64,000 bases of DNA from Seonamhaeicola sp. S2-3 (GTDB lineage Bacteria > Bacteroidota > Bacteroidia > Flavobacteriales > Flavobacteriaceae): NCBI RefSeq assembly GCF_001971785.1, contig NZ_CP019389.1, positions 135,001 through 199,000 of the forward strand, in the 5' to 3' direction. Of the stretch, positions 54,365-64,000 are shown piece by piece. A program made the position numbers and the translations under genes. Each line of letters starts with the position of its first letter. The stretch's first letter is position 1. Under the pieces are notes generated by a model that was not told where the DNA came from, did no database searches, and saw nothing but the letters and a program-made list of their open reading frames with translations.

Positions 54365-55453
54365 ATGGCGAAAAAGCAAATATTAAACAAAAAATCAATA
54401 GACTTTTTAGAAAAATATTTAAATAATGCTGCCCCAACAGGATATGAATGGGACGGACAAAAACTGTGGATGGATTACCTAAAACCTTATGTAGATGAAT
54501 TTATTACAGATACATACGGAACCGCAGTTGGTGTAATTAATCCTAAAGCAAAATATAAGGTTGTTATTGAAGGGCATGCCGATGAAATTTCATGGTACGT
54601 TAATTACATTAGTGATAACGGACTTATTTATGTTATTAGAAATGGTGGTAGTGATCATCAAATTGCTCCAAGTAAAGTAGTAAATATTCATACCAAAAAT
54701 GGTATTGTTAAAGGTGTTTTTGGATGGCCAGCTATTCATACAAGAAGCAGAGTAAAAGAAGAACCTCCAAAACCTGACAACATTTTTATTGATTGTGGTT
54801 GTAAAACTAAAGAAGAGGTAGAGAAATTAGGCGTTCACGTAGGATGCGTTATTACCTATCCTGATGAATTTCATATTTTAAATGGCGATAAATTTGTTTG
54901 TAGAGCTATAGATAACCGCATGGGTGGATTTATGATTGCCGAAGTGGCTCGTTTACTTAAAGAAAACAAAAAAGAATTACCTTTTGGTTTATACATTACC
55001 AATGCAGTGCAAGAAGAAATTGGATTGCGAGGTGCTGAAATGATTACTCAAACCATTAAACCAAATGTGGCTATTGTTACCGATGTAACTCATGATACCA
55101 CTACCCCAATGATTGAACAGAAAAAAGAAGGTCACTTAGAAATTGGTAATGGTCCGGTTGTAGCCTATGCGCCTGCTGTACAACAAAAATTACGCGATTT
55201 AATTATTGATACAGCCGAAGCTAAAAAAATTCCTTTCCAACGTTCTGCACTATCAAGAGCCACTGGAACAGACACCGATGCTTTTGCGTATAGCAATGGT
55301 GGTGTTGCTTCTGCTTTAATTTCATTACCGCTTCGTTATATGCATACCACGGTTGAAATGGTTCATAAAGAAGATGTAGAAAACGTAATTAGATTAATTT
55401 ATGAATCACTTCTAAACATAAAAGACGGAGATACATTTAGTTATTTTGATTAA
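54365..55453 (+). CDS. M42-family metallo-aminopeptidase
   Basis: A 362-residue peptidase with two metal ions. Ligand motifs are VIEGHADEISW, CRAIDNRMGG, NAVQEEIGLRGA and VTDVTHD. Near the C-terminus PLRYMHTTVEMVHKEDV carries the last His. M42 enzymes form dodecameric shells that trim peptides in the cytoplasm. Start at ATG 54365. Confidence 0.94.
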   Translation: MAKKQILNKKSIDFLEKYLNNAAPTGYEWDGQKLWMDYLKPYVDEFITDTYGTAVGVINPKAKYKVVIEGHADEISWYVNYISDNGLIYVIRNGGSDHQIAPSKVVNIHTKNGIVKGVFGWPAIHTRSRVKEEPPKPDNIFIDCGCKTKEEVEKLGVHVGCVITYPDEFHILNGDKFVCRAIDNRMGGFMIAEVARLLKENKKELPFGLYITNAVQEEIGLRGAEMITQTIKPNVAIVTDVTHDTTTPMIEQKKEGHLEIGNGPVVAYAPAVQQKLRDLIIDTAEAKKIPFQRSALSRATGTDTDAFAYSNGGVASALISLPLRYMHTTVEMVHKEDVENVIRLIYESLLNIKDGDTFSYFD

Positions 55454-55538
55454 TTAGCTAACAGTCTATGTTTTGTAAATATAACTTAGTTTATATTCGC
55501 AGATACTCAACTTATTAGGCTACGTTATCTTTTTTAAC

Positions 55539-56090
55539 ATGGATGAACTCATAGACATAGTAGATGCCAATGGTAAACCCACCGGACAAACAGCATTAAA
55601 ATCTGTAATTCATCAAAAAGGGTATTACCATAACACAGCGCATATATGGTTTTATACTAAAAATGGTGAGGTACTGTTATCTCAACGGTCGGCTAAAAAA
55701 CTTATTTGTCCGCTCATGTGGGATGTTTCCGTTGCGGGTCATATTGATGCGGGTGAAACACCAGAACAAGCAGCCATTAGAGAAACCAAAGAAGAAATTG
55801 GTTTAACTATTTTAAAACCTGATTTAATTAAAATTGGAGTTTTTAAATGCTTTCAAAGCTATGGCAATGGTATTAAAGATAATGAGTTTCACAACACTTT
55901 TATCTGTGAATTAAATACTTCATTATCAGAATTAACACCTCAAGAAGATGAAGTTGAAGCTCTAAAACTTGTATCTCTTGATGTTTTTAAAACACTTATT
56001 AAAAACATTAATGATAACAATAATCATTTTGTACCATCAAATAAAGCCTATTATGAATTGGTATATAACCATTTAAAAAAACAAGTTTAA
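55539..56090 (+). CDS. NUDIX hydrolase (IDI/YfcD-like)
   Basis: A 183-residue protein. The NUDIX box is intact, GHIDAGETPEQAAIRETKEEIGL (about 68-90), with the REUxEE glutamates present, unlike the regulator at 2873. The N-terminal EXLIDIVDANGKPTG-like opening and length match the isopentenyl-diphosphate isomerase-like NUDIX group. Substrate unknown. Confidence 0.9.
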   Translation: MDELIDIVDANGKPTGQTALKSVIHQKGYYHNTAHIWFYTKNGEVLLSQRSAKKLICPLMWDVSVAGHIDAGETPEQAAIRETKEEIGLTILKPDLIKIGVFKCFQSYGNGIKDNEFHNTFICELNTSLSELTPQEDEVEALKLVSLDVFKTLIKNINDNNNHFVPSNKAYYELVYNHLKKQV

Positions 56091-56107
56091 TTTTTACTTA
56101 AAAATTC

Positions 56108-56163
56108 AAAAGCCTCCTTGCTATAAGAATCTCTCACGAAACCTTAGCAAGGAGGCTTTTTTT
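56108..56163. terminator. Bidirectional terminator with a long stem
   Basis: AAAAGCCTCCTTGCTA (56108-56123) pairs with TAGCAAGGAGGCTTTT over 16 bp around a loop of about 21 bases, with a T run. It lies between convergent genes. Confidence 0.88.
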
Positions 56164-56175
56164 GACTAAATTCAA

Positions 56176-56787
56176 TTATAAAATGTTATTTACTAAGTTG
56201 TTATTTATAAAGCTTGTTTCAAATTTCACAAAGACATCATCTTTTGCTTGAACTGCTCCTAACATACCTGTTGGAGGCGTTATATTAAACTCTGTTAACT
56301 TTAATTGTACTTTACCGTTAAGTGTTACTTTTTGACCACTAATAGCAACATTAAAATTTAAAGGAATTGTTTTTTTAGTACCAGCAATAACTAAATCTCC
56401 TAGAGTTTCTAATTCAAAAACACCATTTCCTTTGTCTATTACATTTTTAACTTCAACAAGCGAGTATAATATACTTTTGTATTTGTCTGCTTTTAACGCT
56501 TTGGCTGCCGTAGAAGTTATTCCAGGTTTAGCACCTTTTAAGCTTTCAGTTAGCACAGCAAAGGTTAAAGACTCTATGTCACAAGTTTGAAGATTATTAA
56601 AACTAATTAATCCATTTTTTGTGTTAGCATCAACTTTCCATCCATGAAGGTTAGAAGAACCAAAAACTGTTAAAAAAGAATTTTCATTTTCTAAATGCAA
56701 CATTTGGGCTTGTGCGTTATTAAAAACTAGTCCTATTAAAACGATGCAGATGAACAATTTTCGTAAAATATTTATTTGTGTATTCAT
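56176..56787 (-). CDS. YceI-family periplasmic protein
   Basis: A 203-residue protein with a signal peptide ending NAQAQ (about residue 28) and a YceI lipocalin-like barrel: VFGSSNLHGWKVDANTKNG, ESLKGAKPGITSTAAKALKADKYKSI, LTEFNITPPTGMLGAVQAKD. YceI proteins bind isoprenoid or other lipophilic molecules. Confidence 0.92.
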   Translation of the reverse strand: MNTQINILRKLFICIVLIGLVFNNAQAQMLHLENENSFLTVFGSSNLHGWKVDANTKNGLISFNNLQTCDIESLTFAVLTESLKGAKPGITSTAAKALKADKYKSILYSLVEVKNVIDKGNGVFELETLGDLVIAGTKKTIPLNFNVAISGQKVTLNGKVQLKLTEFNITPPTGMLGAVQAKDDVFVKFETSFINNNLVNNIL

Positions 56788-57171
56788 GACATTATGTGGT
56801 TTAATTATAATGCAAATTACAACGTTTTAGTATTGAGGAAAAATGATAAAAATCATGTTTTAATTTTATTTTTGATAAAATAAGGCTTTTTTTTAGATTT
56901 ATTTTGTCATATTCGTATTTTGGGTGTGATTTTTAATACAGTAAAGCTAAATATTAATTTATCGGGGTAAATAATTGATTTTATGCACCTTAAAAAATAA
57001 AAACAATTTAAATCTTTTCTACTACTAGAAATAACATTTACTAAAGCTAACTAACAATGTATTTAATATTTTAGCTCCTAAATATATTATGTATATTTAT
57101 TCAATAACTCAAGCCTATAAGCATTCAGTCAATAAGAAATAATTTTGAGGAAATAAAGAACAATTAAGTAA
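56788..57171. other. Intergenic, nothing recognised
   Basis: 384 AT-rich bases between divergent genes. I see no open frame, RNA or clear promoter pair. Several A/T tracts and one TAATATTTTAGC-like element are present but do not match the promoter consensus well. Confidence 0.6.
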
Positions 57172-57843
57172 ATGAATTTATTACTCTTGGCCATTGCGCC
57201 CGTTTGCATCATTATTTTATATGTATATTTTAAAGATAAATACGAAAAAGAACCTAAGCGCTTACTTTTATATAACTTTATCTTAGGTGCGGTTGTTAGC
57301 ATTTTACTTACCACAGTTATTTATTTTGCAATTGATATGGTACTTGTACTTAATCACACAAGTATTTTTCAACAATTTATCAGGGCATTTTTTGTTGTAG
57401 CGTTAACCGAAGAATTCAGTAAGTACATAATAGTTAGATATGTTGCACAGCGTCATTCTGAATTTAACGAACCTTTTGATGGTATAATATATGCCGTTAT
57501 GGTATCTATGGGTTTTGCCGCAACAGAAAACATTTTTTACGTTTTAGAAAGCGGATATCAAACAGCTATTTTAAGAGCTTTTACTGCTGTTCCTGCACAT
57601 GCCACATTTGGTATTTTAATGGGATACTTTATGGGTAAAGCTAAATTTTCTAAAAATAGAGCCCAATTAAATTTAATGGGGTTATTACTTGCAATGCTTT
57701 TTCACGGCGCTTATGATTTCTTTTTATTTATAGATTTTATCCCAGGTATCTGGTTAGGTGCCTTAGCTTCTTTAATTGTTGGTATTCTTTTGTCTAGAAA
57801 GGCTATAAAAAGGCATCAAAAAAACTCAAATTTTAGGGTTTAA
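57172..57843 (+). CDS. PrsW-family intramembrane protease
   Basis: A 223-residue protein with about seven helices. Glutamic-protease motifs are intact: ALTEEFSKYIIVRY (helix with the EE pair), GFAATENIFYVLESG, HATFGILMGYFMG and AMLFHGAYDF. In Bacillus, PrsW cleaves an anti-sigma factor; the target here is unknown. Confidence 0.93.
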   Translation: MNLLLLAIAPVCIIILYVYFKDKYEKEPKRLLLYNFILGAVVSILLTTVIYFAIDMVLVLNHTSIFQQFIRAFFVVALTEEFSKYIIVRYVAQRHSEFNEPFDGIIYAVMVSMGFAATENIFYVLESGYQTAILRAFTAVPAHATFGILMGYFMGKAKFSKNRAQLNLMGLLLAMLFHGAYDFFLFIDFIPGIWLGALASLIVGILLSRKAIKRHQKNSNFRV

Positions 57844-57952
57844 AACTACAACGCCTTTTAAGCGCAATATTTAAATAAAATTCTACTCTAATTTCTGTAA
57901 ATAAATATCTAACACATTATGATTATATTTACTTAAATCAATTATTCTAATT

Positions 57953-58438
57953 ATGGGCAAAATTTTCAAAACTAAGGTTAATAATGCTTATGATTTTGAA
58001 ATAAGAAAAGAAGACGTATCTGCTTTAGATGCCTTAAATGTTTCAAAATCAAAATTTCATATTCTTCACAATAACAAGCCTTACAACGCAGAAATTGTTA
58101 AGTCTAATTTTAATAATAAAAGCTATCAAATTAAAGTTAACAACAACACCTATAATGTTAATATAATTAATGAATTAGATGTATTAATAAAAGAACTAGG
58201 GTTTACAATAGGTGCTACTAAACACGTTAATTCTATAAAAGCTCCAATGCCTGGGCTTATTTTAGATATTAATATTGACATTGGACAAGAAGTAAAAGAA
58301 GGAGATTCTTTACTAATTTTAGAAGCTATGAAAATGGAAAATGTAATTACCTCGCCAAGAGATGGTATTATTAAAACATTAACCGTTAACAAAGGAGAAA
58401 CCGTTCTAAAAAACCAATTATTAATTGAATTTCAATAA
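57953..58438 (+). CDS. Biotin carboxyl carrier protein of an acyl-CoA carboxylase
   Basis: A 161-residue protein. The C-terminal biotinyl domain has EAMKMENV with the biotinylated Lys (about residue 127), preceded by IKAPMPGLILDINI. The N-terminal 80 residues are a leader domain typical of propionyl/methylmalonyl-type carriers rather than AccB. It starts the operon; the biotin carboxylase follows after 3 bases. Confidence 0.92.
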   Translation: MGKIFKTKVNNAYDFEIRKEDVSALDALNVSKSKFHILHNNKPYNAEIVKSNFNNKSYQIKVNNNTYNVNIINELDVLIKELGFTIGATKHVNSIKAPMPGLILDINIDIGQEVKEGDSLLILEAMKMENVITSPRDGIIKTLTVNKGETVLKNQLLIEFQ

Positions 58439-58441
58439 TTT

Positions 58442-59881
58442 ATGAAAAAGATTCTTGTTGCAAACAGAGGCGAAATAGCCATTAGAGTTATGAAAACTGT
58501 ACAAAAAATGGGTATTAAAACCGTTGCTATTTACTCTACTGCAGATAGAAACGCTCCACATGTAAAAATTGCTGATGAAGCCGTTTGTATTGGTGAAGCA
58601 CCTTCAAATCAATCCTATTTACGGGGCGATAAAATTATTGAAATAGCAAAACAATTAAATGTTGATGCTATTCATCCTGGATACGGTTTTTTAAGTGAAA
58701 ATGCCGATTTTGCAGAACTTACAGAAAAAAACAACATCATTTTTATTGGTCCACATTCAAAAGCCATAAAAATTATGGGTAGTAAATTAGCAGCTAAAGA
58801 GGCTGTTAAGCAATATAACATCCCAATGGTTCCAGGAATTGATGAGGCTATCACAGATGTTGAAAAAGCTAAAAATATTGCAAAAGAAATTGGCTTCCCT
58901 ATTTTAATAAAGGCCTCGGCTGGTGGCGGTGGCAAAGGCATGCGTATTGTTGAAAAAGAAAGTGATTTAGAATCTCAAATGACACGCGCTATAAGCGAAG
59001 CTACCTCAGCATTTGGTGACGGTTCTGTTTTTATAGAAAAATATGTTTCCTCTCCTAGGCACATAGAAATTCAAATAGTTGCAGATAGTCACGGTAATAT
59101 ATTACACTTTTTTGAACGCGAATGTAGCATACAACGCAGACATCAAAAAGTTGTTGAAGAAGCCCCTTCATCTGTTTTAACGCAAAAGCTAAGATTAGAA
59201 ATGGGAGAAGCTGCCATTAAAGTTGCTAAATCTTGTAACTATGTTGGCGCTGGTACCGTTGAGTTTTTATTAGATGCAGACCATAATTTCTACTTTTTAG
59301 AAATGAACACCCGCTTACAAGTAGAACACCCTGTAACAGAACTAATTACTGGCATAGATTTAGTAGAACTACAAATAAAAATAGCAAGAGGAGAAAAACT
59401 TGAAATAAAACAAGAACATTTAAAAATATGTGGTCATGCTATTGAATTACGCGTTTATGCTGAAGATCCGTTGAATAATTTCCTACCTAGTGTTGGCAAT
59501 TTAAGTACTTACAAATTACCCGTTGGAAAAGGTATTCGTGTTGATAATGGTTTTGAAGAAGGTATGGATGTCCCCATTTATTATGACCCCATGCTTTCAA
59601 AATTAATCACCTACGGAAAAACAAGAGAAGAAGCCATTCAACTCATGGCAAAAGCTATTGAAAATTATCATATTGAAGGCGTAAAAACAACTTTACCTTT
59701 CGGAAAATTTGTTTGCAATCATGAAGCTTTTTGCTCTGGAAATTTCGATACCCATTTTGTTAAAAAATATTATTCACCAGAATACTTACAAAAAGAAACT
59801 AAAAATGAAGCTAAAATTGCTGCTTTACTTGCCTTAAAACAATATTTAGCAGATCAAAAAATACTAAAACTACCAAATTAG
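58442..59881 (+). CDS. accC: Biotin carboxylase subunit
   Basis: A 479-residue ATP-grasp enzyme that carboxylates biotin. It starts KKILVANRGEIAIRVMKT. The glycine-rich ATP lid is KASAGGGGKGMRIV (about 157-170). The catalytic regions are FIEKYVSSPRHIEIQI, ERECSIQRRHQKVVEEAPS and FLEMNTRLQVEHPVTE. It probably serves the propionyl-type carboxylase encoded here and may also serve acetyl-CoA carboxylase. Confidence 0.95.
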   Translation: MKKILVANRGEIAIRVMKTVQKMGIKTVAIYSTADRNAPHVKIADEAVCIGEAPSNQSYLRGDKIIEIAKQLNVDAIHPGYGFLSENADFAELTEKNNIIFIGPHSKAIKIMGSKLAAKEAVKQYNIPMVPGIDEAITDVEKAKNIAKEIGFPILIKASAGGGGKGMRIVEKESDLESQMTRAISEATSAFGDGSVFIEKYVSSPRHIEIQIVADSHGNILHFFERECSIQRRHQKVVEEAPSSVLTQKLRLEMGEAAIKVAKSCNYVGAGTVEFLLDADHNFYFLEMNTRLQVEHPVTELITGIDLVELQIKIARGEKLEIKQEHLKICGHAIELRVYAEDPLNNFLPSVGNLSTYKLPVGKGIRVDNGFEEGMDVPIYYDPMLSKLITYGKTREEAIQLMAKAIENYHIEGVKTTLPFGKFVCNHEAFCSGNFDTHFVKKYYSPEYLQKETKNEAKIAALLALKQYLADQKILKLPN

Positions 59882-59887
59882 TAACTT

Positions 59888-61429
59888 ATGGATTCTAAAA
59901 TAGATAAACTAAAAAACCATATTGAACAAGCCAAATTGGGCGGTGGACAAAAACGAATTGATAAGCAACATGCCAAGAAAAAACTAACCGCTAGAGAGCG
60001 TATTGACTATTTACTTGATGAAGGTTCTTTTGAAGAAATAGGCATTTTAGTTACTCATAGAACCACCGATTTTGGAATGGATAAAGAAGTTTATTTTGGA
60101 GATGGAGTTGTAACAGGTTACGGTACTATTAACGGCAGGTTAGTATATGTTTATGCCCAAGATTTCACTGTTTTTGGTGGCGCTTTATCTGAAACACATG
60201 CAGAAAAAATATGTAAAATCATGGATATGGCTGTAAAGGTTGGTGCTCCCATTATTGGGTTAAATGATTCTGGTGGTGCTCGTATTCAAGAAGGAGTAAG
60301 ATCTCTTGGTGGTTATGCCGACATATTTTACCGAAATGTTCAAGCCTCTGGTGTTATTCCTCAAATTTCTGCCATCATGGGTCCTTGTGCTGGTGGTGCA
60401 GTGTATTCACCAGCCATGACAGATTTCACCATTATGGTAGAAAACACTAGTTATATGTTTGTAACAGGCCCAAACGTAGTAAAAACGGTTACTAATGAAG
60501 AAGTTAGTAGCGAGGAATTGGGTGGCGCCTATACACATGCTTCAAAATCGGGTGTGGCTCATAAAACTTCAGCAAATGATATTGAATGCTTAGAAGATGT
60601 AAAAAAGCTACTTAGTTATTTACCTCAAAACAATACTGAAACTACTAAAAAGTTAGATTTTTCTCCTTCTGAAGAAATAAGAGATGTTCTATCTGATATT
60701 GTTCCAGAAACCCCTAATAAACCTTATGATATGCACGAGGTTATTACTGGAATTATTGATACAGATTCTTTTTATGAAATTCATAAAGATTATGCCGAAA
60801 ATATTATTGTAGGTTTTGCCCGTTTAGGAGGTAGAAGTATTGGTATAATTGCAAATCAACCTATGTTTTTAGCAGGTGTTTTAGATGTTAAAAGTTCAAA
60901 AAAAGCTGCTAGATTTACGCGTTTCTGCGATTGTTTCAATATTCCTTTACTTGTTTTAGTTGATGTTCCTGGGTTTTTACCAGGCACAGACCAAGAGTGG
61001 AATGGCATTATTGTACATGGAGCTAAGTTATTATATGCTTTAAGTGAAGCCACTGTACCAAGAATAACTGTTATTACCAGAAAAGCTTATGGAGGTGCTT
61101 ATGATGTTATGAATTCTAAACATATAGGCGCTGACTTTAACTATGCATGGCCTGGAGCAGAAATAGCTGTAATGGGAGCTAAAGGCGCCAGTGAAATTAT
61201 TTTTAGACGAGAAATAGCTACTGCCAATAACCCTGAAGAAAAACTTGCTGAAAAAGAAGCAGAATATGCCGAAAAATTTGCTAATCCTTATAAAGCAGCA
61301 CAACGTGGATTTATAGATGAAATAATACTCCCTAAAAACACTAGAAGAAAACTATTAAAGGCTTTTGCTATGTTGGAAAATAAAAAGGTTAATAAACCAA
61401 ACCGAAAACATGGTAATATTCCTTTATAA
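59888..61429 (+). CDS. Acyl-CoA carboxylase carboxyltransferase (PccB-like)
   Basis: A 513-residue carboxyltransferase with both crotonase halves fused, as in propionyl- and methylmalonyl-CoA carboxylases. The N-half has [33 protein letters not shown] and [16 protein letters not shown]. The C-half has [27 protein letters not shown] and [13 protein letters not shown]. With the carrier and biotin carboxylase it should convert propionyl-CoA to methylmalonyl-CoA. Confidence 0.94.
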   Translation: MDSKIDKLKNHIEQAKLGGGQKRIDKQHAKKKLTARERIDYLLDEGSFEEIGILVTHRTTDFGMDKEVYFGDGVVTGYGTINGRLVYVYAQDFTVFGGALSETHAEKICKIMDMAVKVGAPIIGLNDSGGARIQEGVRSLGGYADIFYRNVQASGVIPQISAIMGPCAGGAVYSPAMTDFTIMVENTSYMFVTGPNVVKTVTNEEVSSEELGGAYTHASKSGVAHKTSANDIECLEDVKKLLSYLPQNNTETTKKLDFSPSEEIRDVLSDIVPETPNKPYDMHEVITGIIDTDSFYEIHKDYAENIIVGFARLGGRSIGIIANQPMFLAGVLDVKSSKKAARFTRFCDCFNIPLLVLVDVPGFLPGTDQEWNGIIVHGAKLLYALSEATVPRITVITRKAYGGAYDVMNSKHIGADFNYAWPGAEIAVMGAKGASEIIFRREIATANNPEEKLAEKEAEYAEKFANPYKAAQRGFIDEIILPKNTRRKLLKAFAMLENKKVNKPNRKHGNIPL

Positions 61430-61432
61430 AAT

Positions 61433-61464
61433 AAAAAAGGAGGCTCCCTAACTAGCCTCCTTTT
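61433..61464 (+). terminator. Terminator of the carboxylase operon
   Basis: AAAAGGAGGCT (61435-61445) and AGCCTCCTTTT (61454-61464) form an 11-bp stem with an 8-base loop. The following 275 bases up to 61739 contain no gene, only AT-rich DNA with a repeated ACGCACTTAT block near 61675-61693. Confidence 0.9.
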
Positions 61465-61739
61465 AATTTAACCTGTAATCGAATAAACTATTAAAGTTTA
61501 TTACAATTAACTTCCTACACATTTATAATTTATCTCTCAACTAAATAAACTCTTTTATTTAGTCACAACCAAAATAAAACAATAATGTAGGCTCTCTTGC
61601 GAGAAATATATAATTGTCGATTAATAGCTTTGACAAATATCAATAAATAAAACAAAAAACATACAAATATCACTACGCACTTATTACGCACTTATGATAT
61701 TTTATACATTTTACACGCTTTTATAACATATTATGAAGT

Positions 61740-63323
61740 TTACGCATTTGGCTTTTTAAAAGTTTGTGTTAAGTACTCTACAAGAGAAATTCCTTGTTTA
61801 TTTAAGCCCATTTTCTTTGTAATTCTATAGCGTTTACTTTCAATAGCTCTAACTGAAGTGTTTAAGAAAACGGCTATTTCTTTGTTTTTAAAACCTACAG
61901 AAACATAGTAACAAATAATAATTTCAGAGTCATTTAATTTTGGATGAAGATTTTTTATTTTCTTAAAAAATTCCATATCAAAATTATTAACTAATTCTAA
62001 ATGATTTTTACTTTCTTCTAGTAAGGTTGTAGAACTTAAATGCAACTCTTTGTAAAAGTCTTTTATTTTTTCTCTTTGTAAAACAACATCATCTATTGTT
62101 GCTATTGTTTTAACTTGTAATTTAAGTTGTGAGATATAATCTTCTAAACCCTGTACCTTAACTGCTAGTTTTTCGTTATTAGATTTTAAGTAGGTTAAAT
62201 TTTCGGTTTGGTTACTTAAATAACTTAATTTTTGCCTTTGTTCTTTATAATAAATAAAATACGCAATACTAATTATAGAGATGAGACATATTAATAAAAT
62301 TCCAAATACACCTAAGAAATTTTCACTTTCTTTTTTTTGTGTCACTTCATCTTTAATAAGTGAACGATTTATATGATAACTTACATCTATTAGATTTTTA
62401 AACATATCTTCTTGAAAAAACCTTAAAGAATCTAAATAAGCCTTAGACTTATCAATCTTTCCTGAAAGACTATATACTTTAGAACTAATTGTAAAATATG
62501 ATTCTAAAGCATCATGTGACATACTTTTTTGGTTTATTCCAGCTTGTGACAAATAAAATAATGTAGAGTCTATCTGCTTTTTTTTATAGAATAATTCTGC
62601 GTAAGACAAATTAATATTAGCATCAAAAGAAGAATAGTTATAAGGATCAATAGTAGAATTATTTTCTAAAGATTTAAATTTTTCATAGTATTTATTGGCT
62701 TCTTCAAGATTATTAAGATATAGATAATTAGAAGTTAACATATATAACGCAAACATGTAAAAATAGACATCATCTTTAGTGTTTCTATATATATCTAATT
62801 TTCTTAATAATAAACCATTACATTTATCTATTTTTCCATCTAAAAAATGGGCATAAGCTTCTATTAATTCAACTTCTAAATTTCCATTTTTATAACCACT
62901 TAATTCGTAATATTTTTTTGCTTGCTCTAAATAAGAATATGCTGTGGAATCTTCATATACTATATAAATATTTGCAAAAAGTTCTAAACTTGAATCTCCT
63001 GCTACTTGATAGTTCTTTTCAATTTTCGCATATTTAAGTGCTAAAAGATAGTTCTTGTAAACTTTTGCTCTTTGATTAAGCTCATCATGAATTAAAGCTT
63101 TGACGGAATAATAATCTGCTATACTTCCCTCTATACTTGTTTCTAGAGGTTTTGGAATAGAGTCTAAAAACTGTAATGCTTTTAAAGCGTTTCCTCCTAG
63201 GTGATTATCGGCAGAATCTATAAGGCGCTCATAACTATTTTGGGCCTGCAATAAAAAAATTACAAGATTAAAAATAATAAACAGCCCTTTTGTTTTAATC
63301 TTGTTGTGGGGAGAACTAAACAA
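61740..63323 (-). CDS. TPR sensor protein with a LuxR-type HTH output domain
   Basis: A 527-residue protein. It has a signal or anchor segment (about 12-27), tetratricopeptide-like repeats over about 30-320, one membrane helix (LGVFGILLICLISIISIAYF, about 342-361), a coiled coil (about 370-430) and a C-terminal HTH (about 455-520: LNDSEIIICYYVSVGFKNKE, IAVFLNTSVRAIESKRYRIT). This periplasmic-TPR plus cytoplasmic-HTH design is frequent in Bacteroidota. The start is a TTG; only four codons separate it from an upstream in-frame stop and no ATG fits. Signal and targets unknown. Confidence 0.82.
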   Translation of the reverse strand: MFSSPHNKIKTKGLFIIFNLVIFLLQAQNSYERLIDSADNHLGGNALKALQFLDSIPKPLETSIEGSIADYYSVKALIHDELNQRAKVYKNYLLALKYAKIEKNYQVAGDSSLELFANIYIVYEDSTAYSYLEQAKKYYELSGYKNGNLEVELIEAYAHFLDGKIDKCNGLLLRKLDIYRNTKDDVYFYMFALYMLTSNYLYLNNLEEANKYYEKFKSLENNSTIDPYNYSSFDANINLSYAELFYKKKQIDSTLFYLSQAGINQKSMSHDALESYFTISSKVYSLSGKIDKSKAYLDSLRFFQEDMFKNLIDVSYHINRSLIKDEVTQKKESENFLGVFGILLICLISIISIAYFIYYKEQRQKLSYLSNQTENLTYLKSNNEKLAVKVQGLEDYISQLKLQVKTIATIDDVVLQREKIKDFYKELHLSSTTLLEESKNHLELVNNFDMEFFKKIKNLHPKLNDSEIIICYYVSVGFKNKEIAVFLNTSVRAIESKRYRITKKMGLNKQGISLVEYLTQTFKKPNA

Positions 63324-63487
63324 AAGAATACGGTTTTAAATAAAACAATCCTCAAATGTAAGATAAAATACACAATTTTCAGAATTTTATGAACACATTT
63401 AAGAATACTTTTTACTGTTTAAATAGAGTTACAAAACACAAACTAATAATAGATATAATTGTTACAGTTTTAGTGTAAGGTTAATTA

Positions 63488-63934
63488 TTATAAATCTAAT
63501 AATCGTCTATGATAATTTACTTGCCCTAAATGGTATGCCAAATGGGTAGAAAGGTGAATTAAAAAATGTTGAACAGTCATGTTATTTTTAAACACCTTAA
63601 TTGGGTATTGTTCTTTAAAACTTTCTTCATTTAAATTTTTAAGAACTTTCTCAACCATTATAATAGTTTCCTCTATCTGATTAATTAATTCTTTTTTTGA
63701 AATACCTTTTATAGAAAACTCTAAATCTCTTTCCCTTATATAACCTGTATTACCAAGTACATTTCCTATAAAATGATTAAGATTACCTACTAGGTGTAAA
63801 CATAAATTACCTGCTGTATTTTTAATGCCTTTTTTTATAATCCATAAATTGTTTTCATTTTTATAAGCATTAATCTCTACTTTTAAATTATTAAGATCTC
63901 GCGTTATTATTTTAATTAATGTTTCGGCTAACAT
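63488..63934 (-). CDS. DinB-like protein (DUF1572)
   Basis: The start is set at ATG 63934, about 148 residues; an in-frame TTG 13 codons upstream is less likely. The four-helix DinB fold is indicated by LCLHLVGNLNHFIGNVLG and the C-terminal FLIHLSTHLAYHLGQVNYHRR, which supplies the His metal ligands. These proteins are thiol- or metal-dependent transferases of unknown substrate. Confidence 0.88.
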   Translation of the reverse strand: MLAETLIKIITRDLNNLKVEINAYKNENNLWIIKKGIKNTAGNLCLHLVGNLNHFIGNVLGNTGYIRERDLEFSIKGISKKELINQIEETIIMVEKVLKNLNEESFKEQYPIKVFKNNMTVQHFLIHLSTHLAYHLGQVNYHRRLLDL

Positions 63935-64000
63935 AATACAGTTTTTAAATGGTAAAAGTAGAAGATAAAACAACCCGTGAAAATCAATTTAAAATTTGTG

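Overview
The window is a stretch of chromosome from a marine member of the Flavobacteriaceae (Bacteroidota). The evidence is an AT-rich sequence with weak Shine-Dalgarno sites, promoters of the Bacteroidota type (TTG, about 19-20 nt, then TAnnTTTG), a 16S-Ile-Ala-23S rRNA operon, SusC/D-free but typically flavobacterial families (DUF6090, DUF4294, DUF4268, ISAon1-type insertion sequences) and a mannitol-use locus of the kind found in algae-associated flavobacteria. The genus cannot be fixed from the sequence alone.

Layout. 1-2600: an rRNA operon on the minus strand (23S start, tRNA-Ala, tRNA-Ile, 16S, two tandem promoters). 2761-2841: a compact structured intergenic element. 2873-10503: a mannitol/fructose locus (NUDIX-type regulator, two mannitol-dehydrogenase paralogues, fructokinase, NCS1-like permease, outer-membrane protein) with three copies of one palindrome, AAACGT-N7-ACGTTT, as its probable operator. 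10678-25724: mostly housekeeping genes (thrS-infC-rpmI-rplT, dnaB, accA, tgt-lptFG-eamA, an S4 protein, a phosphoribosyltransferase, aroK). infC has no ordinary start codon and seems to begin at ATA. 25859-29708: two tRNA genes (Lys, Arg) enclosing two near-identical 1459-bp insertion sequences, a stack of their broken ends and a 502-bp element without a transposase. 29895-43628: hsp20, a beta-helix lipoprotein, a probable EVE-HNH restriction nuclease, methyltransferases, a zinc-homeostasis cluster (ZIP, Zur-like repressor, MerC, FolE, ABC exporter-like pair, small lipoprotein), a hydrolase and a DUF6090 protein.

43942-52330 is the most unusual part. It opens with the last 38 codons of a tyrosine recombinase. 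Seven single-gene modules follow. The best-preserved ones are bounded by short inverted repeats of the form GTTrrr...yyyAAC whose variable bases match within one module but differ between modules. The spacers contain GC-rich hairpins and have been hit at the same position by internally deleted IS1182-type elements (four copies) and by IS110-type relics (two). This looks like a decayed integron-like cassette array, or a different kind of inverted-repeat-bounded gene module. I cannot tell which without comparison to other genomes.

52419-63934 returns to ordinary chromosome: GNAT, hemolysin III, DUF4294, M42 peptidase, NUDIX, YceI, PrsW, a biotin-dependent acyl-CoA carboxylase operon (carrier, biotin carboxylase, carboxyltransferase), a TPR sensor with a LuxR-type helix-turn-helix, and a DinB-like protein.
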